A stretch of 64,000 bases of DNA from Ignavibacteriota bacterium. Its GTDB lineage: Bacteria; Bacteroidota; Ignavibacteria; Tepidaquicellales; Tepidaquicellaceae. The position numbers and the translations under genes were made by a program. The notes under the pieces were generated by a model. That model had not been told where the DNA came from. It was given only the letters and a program-made list of their open reading frames with translations, and searched no databases. The DNA lies in the NCBI GenBank assembly GCA_026390735.1, contig JAPLFJ010000052.1:1-64000 (forward strand), given 5' to 3'. Shown piece by piece: positions 61,074 through 64,000 of the stretch (its first letter is position 1; the number at the start of each line of letters is the position of its first letter).

Positions 61074-61577
61074 ATGAACATCGAAACGATAATATTTCTT
61101 GTGTTTGGAATAACGGCTGTTGTATCCGCGGTATTAATGGTAACCAGAAAGAATCCGATTATCAGCGCAATATTTCTGATACTTAATTTTTTCACAGTAG
61201 CGGTTATCTATTTACTATTAAAAGCACAATTCATAGCCATCATACAGGTACTTGTTTATATGGGTGCAATTATGGTGCTGTTCCTTTTTGTCATTATGTT
61301 ATTGAACTTAAAAGAGAATAAAAAGCCCTCAGAATATTCTTTTAAGAAAATCACCGCAATACTAATCTCCATTCTATTAGCATTATTATTAGGGACTTCC
61401 GTCTATTTCGGATTTCAGGGAAAACAAATGAACGAAGTTGCAGAGAAGATTGGAACCGCAGAAAGTTTAGGCAGAACACTGTTTACTACTTACTCATTCC
61501 ATGTACTGGCAGCGGGCATGTTATTACTGGCAGCAATAGTAGGTGCGGTAATGCTTGCCAAAAAGAAATTTGAATAA
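61074..61577 (+). CDS. nuoJ: NADH-quinone oxidoreductase subunit J
   Basis: The 167-residue protein has five TM helices. The Complex I ND6/NuoJ signature is IQVLVYMGAIMVLFLFVIML near 58-77, preceded by NPIISAIFLILNFFTVAVIY. It is part of the membrane arm and helps couple quinone reduction to proton movement. It stands alone here; no other nuo gene is in the window, so the rest of Complex I is elsewhere. Confidence 0.9.
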   Translation: MNIETIIFLVFGITAVVSAVLMVTRKNPIISAIFLILNFFTVAVIYLLLKAQFIAIIQVLVYMGAIMVLFLFVIMLLNLKENKKPSEYSFKKITAILISILLALLLGTSVYFGFQGKQMNEVAEKIGTAESLGRTLFTTYSFHVLAAGMLLLAAIVGAVMLAKKKFE

Positions 61578-61606
61578 CCGTTTTTATAAATTAAAATATT
61601 AATGTT

Positions 61607-62269
61607 ATGAGAAAATTTACACTATTTGTAGCGGCGTTCGTACTTTCCTCAATTCTGTATTCGTGCGGCTCTCTGACTTACATTACCGATACCTGGGAAA
61701 AACAAGGGTTCACGGGGAAAAAATTCAACAAGTTAGTTGTTTTAGCGATAGCAAAAGATAATATGGTTGGAAGACGAATGGTAGAAGATGCAACAGTTAA
61801 AGAATTAAAGGCAAACGGAATAAACGCTGTTGTTTCGTATGGCCTGTTACCTTACGGGGATTTTGATAAAGACAGTGACGGCAAGGTAGACAACCCTAAA
61901 GAAGCGGAAGAATCGATTAAAGCAAAGATGAAAGAACTTAATGCAGACGGCGTTTTAGTTTTAAAACTTAAGGATGTAAAGAGTGAGCAAAAATATGTGC
62001 CGGGATCACCTGCGTACATTCCTACGAATTATTATACTCCTTATTACAACTATTACTTTATGAGTTATGATATGGTATACACACCGGGGTATTATGTAAC
62101 GAATACTGATGTATACATTGAAAGCAGTATTTACGATTTACAGAAGAACGAGATGGTTTATTCGCTTCTGTCAGAAACGGTTAACCCGACTTCCGTAGGA
62201 GACTTCACAAAATCATTTTCAAAATCTTTGGCAAAAACTCTTGTTGACCAGCAAGTGTTTTTAAAATAA
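61607..62269 (+). CDS. Envelope lipoprotein, function unknown
   Basis: The 220-residue protein has a lipobox (SSILYSC, Cys at 20). The mature part begins with a FNKLVVLAIAKDNMVGRRMV strand-helix. It contains an acidic DKDSDGKVDNPKEAEE loop that looks like a calcium-binding dockerin/EF-type turn (near 85-100). A Tyr/Pro-rich segment covers about 130-165. The region ILVLKLKDVKSEQ-like with IYDLQKNEMVYSLLSETVNP resembles DUF4136-type outer-membrane lipoproteins; that link is tentative. Confidence 0.6.
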   Translation: MRKFTLFVAAFVLSSILYSCGSLTYITDTWEKQGFTGKKFNKLVVLAIAKDNMVGRRMVEDATVKELKANGINAVVSYGLLPYGDFDKDSDGKVDNPKEAEESIKAKMKELNADGVLVLKLKDVKSEQKYVPGSPAYIPTNYYTPYYNYYFMSYDMVYTPGYYVTNTDVYIESSIYDLQKNEMVYSLLSETVNPTSVGDFTKSFSKSLAKTLVDQQVFLK

Positions 62270-62286
62270 GAGGTTTTAGTAAAGCA

Positions 62287-62321
62287 AAAAAGCTGTTGCA
62301 GATATTATGCAACAGCTTTTT
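62287..62321. terminator. Bidirectional terminator between lipoprotein gene and serS
   Basis: AAAAAGCTGTTGCA-GATATTA-TGCAACAGCTTTTT is a perfect 14-bp stem with A and T tracts built in, midway between convergent stops at 62269 and 62342. It is a textbook two-way intrinsic terminator. Confidence 0.88.
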
Positions 62322-62341
62322 CTGTTTATAAATACTCGCAA

Positions 62342-63616
62342 TTATATAATGTCGAACCCTGTGTATTTTCTTAATACTTCGGGAACAACAATGTTACCTT
62401 CTTTTGTCTGGTTCGCTTCGAGCATTGCCACCATAAGCCTTGAAGTAGCAAGTCCGGAGCCGTTTAGTATGTGAAGTAACTCAGTTTTAGTTTTACCGTT
62501 TTCAAGAACTTTCTTATACCTTATTTTTGCACGCCTGCTCTGGAAATCTGTGCAGTTGCTGACAGAGGAAGCCTCAAGCCACTTATCTTCGGCATAAGAC
62601 CATACCTCGATATCGTAGCATTTACTCGCAGAGAATCCCATATCACCCGTACAAAGTTCTATAACCCTGTAATGTACATTCAGTGCTTCGAGGATTGCAC
62701 AGGCATCCAAAAGCATTTTCTCCATCTCCACATAAGAAGACTCAGGCGTACAGAAATTAATCAATTCAACTTTGTTAAACTGATGAACCCTTAAAAAACC
62801 TTTAGTGTCCTTGCCGTAACTTCCTGCTTCTCTTCTGAAACAATTAGTGAATCCGCAATACTTAACGGGAAGTTCTTCTTCCTTTAAAATCTCATCACGA
62901 TGAATGTTGATGATAGGAACTTCCGCTGTCGGGATTGCAAAAAGGTCATCTTCGTTCATATGGTACATATCTTCTTCAAACTTTGGAACCTTCTCCGCCG
63001 CTTCCATAGATGCACGATTAACGAGTATCGGCGGCATAACTTCCCTGTATCCTTTTGTGATGTGTGTGTCTAGCATAAAGTTTATGAGTGAACGCTCAAG
63101 TGTTGCACCCTTACCTTTATACAAAGGAAACCCGCTGCCTGATATTTTAGTACCTCTTTCAAAATCAAGGATATCAAGTTTCTTTGTAAGTTCAATATGG
63201 TCTTTAACCTTAAAATCAAAATTCTTTTTATCGCCCCATACTTTAACTTCAACATTTTCCTCGGCTGACTTGCCATAAGGAATACCCTCGGCGGGCAACG
63301 CAGGTATATAGTATAAGTGGTTTTCTATTTCTGTTTCTACGTTACGAAGTTCAACATCAAGTTCTTTTATTTCATCGGATACTTTTTTCATTTCGGCAAT
63401 TTTTTCTGATGCGTCTTCCTTATTCTTCTTCATCAGACCGATTTCATCAGAAACTTTATTCCTGATTTCTTTAAGCGTTTCAGCTTTCTTAATAATCTCA
63501 AGTCTTTTGGAATCGGTTTCCTGAATCTTCAGTATAACAGCGGTATCTTCATTTCTCAGCTGAAGTTTTTCTTTTACATAGTCAGGGTTTTCTCTAATAA
63601 GTTTTATATCAAGCAT
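62342..63616 (-). CDS. serS: Seryl-tRNA synthetase
   Basis: The 424-residue protein is a class II synthetase. It has the N-terminal tRNA-binding coiled coil (about 1-110, begins MLDIKLIRENPDYVKEKLQL). Motif 1 is in RSLINFMLDTHITKGYREVM. Motif 2 is FRREAGSYGKDTKGFLRVHQ near 268-287. Motif 3 is NGSGLATSRLMVAMLEANQ near 390-408. It charges tRNA-Ser (and tRNA-Sec if present) in the cytoplasm. The rmlD-like gene upstream ends 11 bp away on the same strand. Confidence 0.96.
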   Translation of the reverse strand: MLDIKLIRENPDYVKEKLQLRNEDTAVILKIQETDSKRLEIIKKAETLKEIRNKVSDEIGLMKKNKEDASEKIAEMKKVSDEIKELDVELRNVETEIENHLYYIPALPAEGIPYGKSAEENVEVKVWGDKKNFDFKVKDHIELTKKLDILDFERGTKISGSGFPLYKGKGATLERSLINFMLDTHITKGYREVMPPILVNRASMEAAEKVPKFEEDMYHMNEDDLFAIPTAEVPIINIHRDEILKEEELPVKYCGFTNCFRREAGSYGKDTKGFLRVHQFNKVELINFCTPESSYVEMEKMLLDACAILEALNVHYRVIELCTGDMGFSASKCYDIEVWSYAEDKWLEASSVSNCTDFQSRRAKIRYKKVLENGKTKTELLHILNGSGLATSRLMVAMLEANQTKEGNIVVPEVLRKYTGFDII

Positions 63617-63627
63617 AGTAGTATGTT

Positions 63628-64000
63628 TTAATGTCCTAATTGAAATTTCAAAAGTTGTAATGCTTCCATTGTATCAAACGGTTTAAACTGTAATTCTGAC
63701 TGAACCTTAAGTGTTACAAGCCCTGAATTCAAAGGGCGCGGAGCAGGCTGATTAAGTGAGGCCGTTTTGATTGTGTTTATTAATCCTTTATCGTAGCCAA
63801 ACACTTCGCAGAGTTTATTGGTAAACTCAAGTCTTGACTCAATATCTTTTCCAGCAATGTTAAAAATGCCTGATCTTTCTGACTCGATTACCTTTAATAT
63901 TCCGAAAGCAAGATTGTCGACTATAGTGCTGTTACCAATCTGATCGTCGACGATGTTAATCTTTTCTTTTGCGGATAATTTATTTATCAGCCAGATGGCA
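63628..64000 (-). CDS. dTDP-4-dehydrorhamnose reductase-like protein, C-terminal part
   Basis: The last 124 codons are in the window and the gene runs off the right edge. The end of an extended-SDR RmlD-type reductase is seen: INIVDDQIGNSTIVDNLAFG, the GIFNIAGKD strand, SRLEFTNKLCEVFGYDKGLI, and the C-terminal QPAPRPLNSGLVTLK, where APRPxNSGL is the RmlD substrate-domain signature. RmlD makes dTDP-L-rhamnose for surface polysaccharides. Without the N-terminus the exact substrate (rhamnose or another deoxysugar) is uncertain. Confidence 0.82.
   Translation of the reverse strand, partial: AIWLINKLSAKEKINIVDDQIGNSTIVDNLAFGILKVIESERSGIFNIAGKDIESRLEFTNKLCEVFGYDKGLINTIKTASLNQPAPRPLNSGLVTLKVQSELQFKPFDTMEALQLLKFQLGH

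Noticed and set aside
1-64000. CRISPR array or insertion-sequence transposase
   Set aside because: No regularly spaced 25-40-bp direct repeats with unique spacers. No DDE or HUH transposase frame was found; the tandem repeats seen are too few or have no spacers.

Overview
The window looks like chromosomal DNA of a low-GC, Gram-negative bacterium of the Bacteroidota/Ignavibacteriota/Chlorobiota (FCB) group. Pointers are a FISUMP-domain secreted protein, a fused ccoN-ccoO cbb3 oxidase gene, a GlmU-like protein with a degenerate nucleotidyltransferase half, many Cache/PAS/GAF hybrid kinases ending in receiver domains, GH20/GH2 glycosidases with lipid or secretory signals, weak Shine-Dalgarno sequences and frequent TTG/GTG starts. 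The exact lineage cannot be fixed from the sequence alone.

Region 1 (about 1-15,150) is accessory. After a partial gene, a small secreted protein and a TPR protein come about 1 kb of palindromic non-coding DNA and then a replicon-like module on the minus strand: a minimal family-A DNA polymerase (3084-4442), a 76-bp tandem repeat, an iteron array with 22/32/22/32-bp spacing, a winged-helix Rep-like protein and two small partners. Divergent from it, on the plus strand, lie an unknown protein, a stand-alone sigma-54 activator ATPase, a degenerate ClpP/crotonase-like protein, an Hsp90-type GHKL ATPase, a micro-ORF, an NPPY adenine methyltransferase, an unknown 236-aa protein, an excisionase-like HTH protein and a tyrosine integrase ending in a strong terminator. 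A near-consensus -24/-12 element and two hairpins lie between the sigma-54 activator and the ClpP-like gene. The 5' half of a proline tRNA follows the integrase. I read this as an integrated, plasmid-like element with its own replication genes and a sigma-54-switched protein-remodelling cassette. That cassette is the best candidate here for an undescribed system. The left end of the element is not identified.

Region 2 (15.3-30.4 kb) carries small secreted or orphan proteins (FISUMP, a lipoprotein alpha/beta hydrolase, a PNPOx-fold protein, an OB-fold protein). It also holds a signalling operon: hybrid kinase with three receivers, CheR, CheB, and a REC-PAS-kinase-REC protein. This operon is bracketed by an intact and a truncated copy of the OB-fold gene. 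Then come mtnA, a class II aldolase (possible methionine salvage pair) and a zinc alcohol dehydrogenase.

Region 3 (30.6-41.0 kb) holds rpmE, a GlmU-like gene, a livK-livH pair without the other Liv components, a TPMT-type methyltransferase, a small charged repeat protein, a thioredoxin-fold protein, a MarR-YceI pair, an alanine aminotransferase and a dicarboxylate/glutamate symporter with an unusual N-terminal insertion.

Region 4 (41.0-46.2 kb) is a cbb3 oxidase operon read leftward: ccoNO fusion, ccoQ (52 aa), mono-haem ccoP, ccoG, fixH. It is followed by a very large six-PAS hybrid kinase (46.3-51.2 kb).

Region 5 (52.5-64 kb) is mostly plus-strand metabolism: crcB-DUF190-lplA-M42 peptidase, a CAT-like acyltransferase, GH20 and GH2 glycosidases (overlapping), a GroES-like protein, nuoJ, a lipoprotein, then serS and the end of an rmlD-like gene on the minus strand. 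I saw no CRISPR array, rRNA, intact tRNA or transposase gene.
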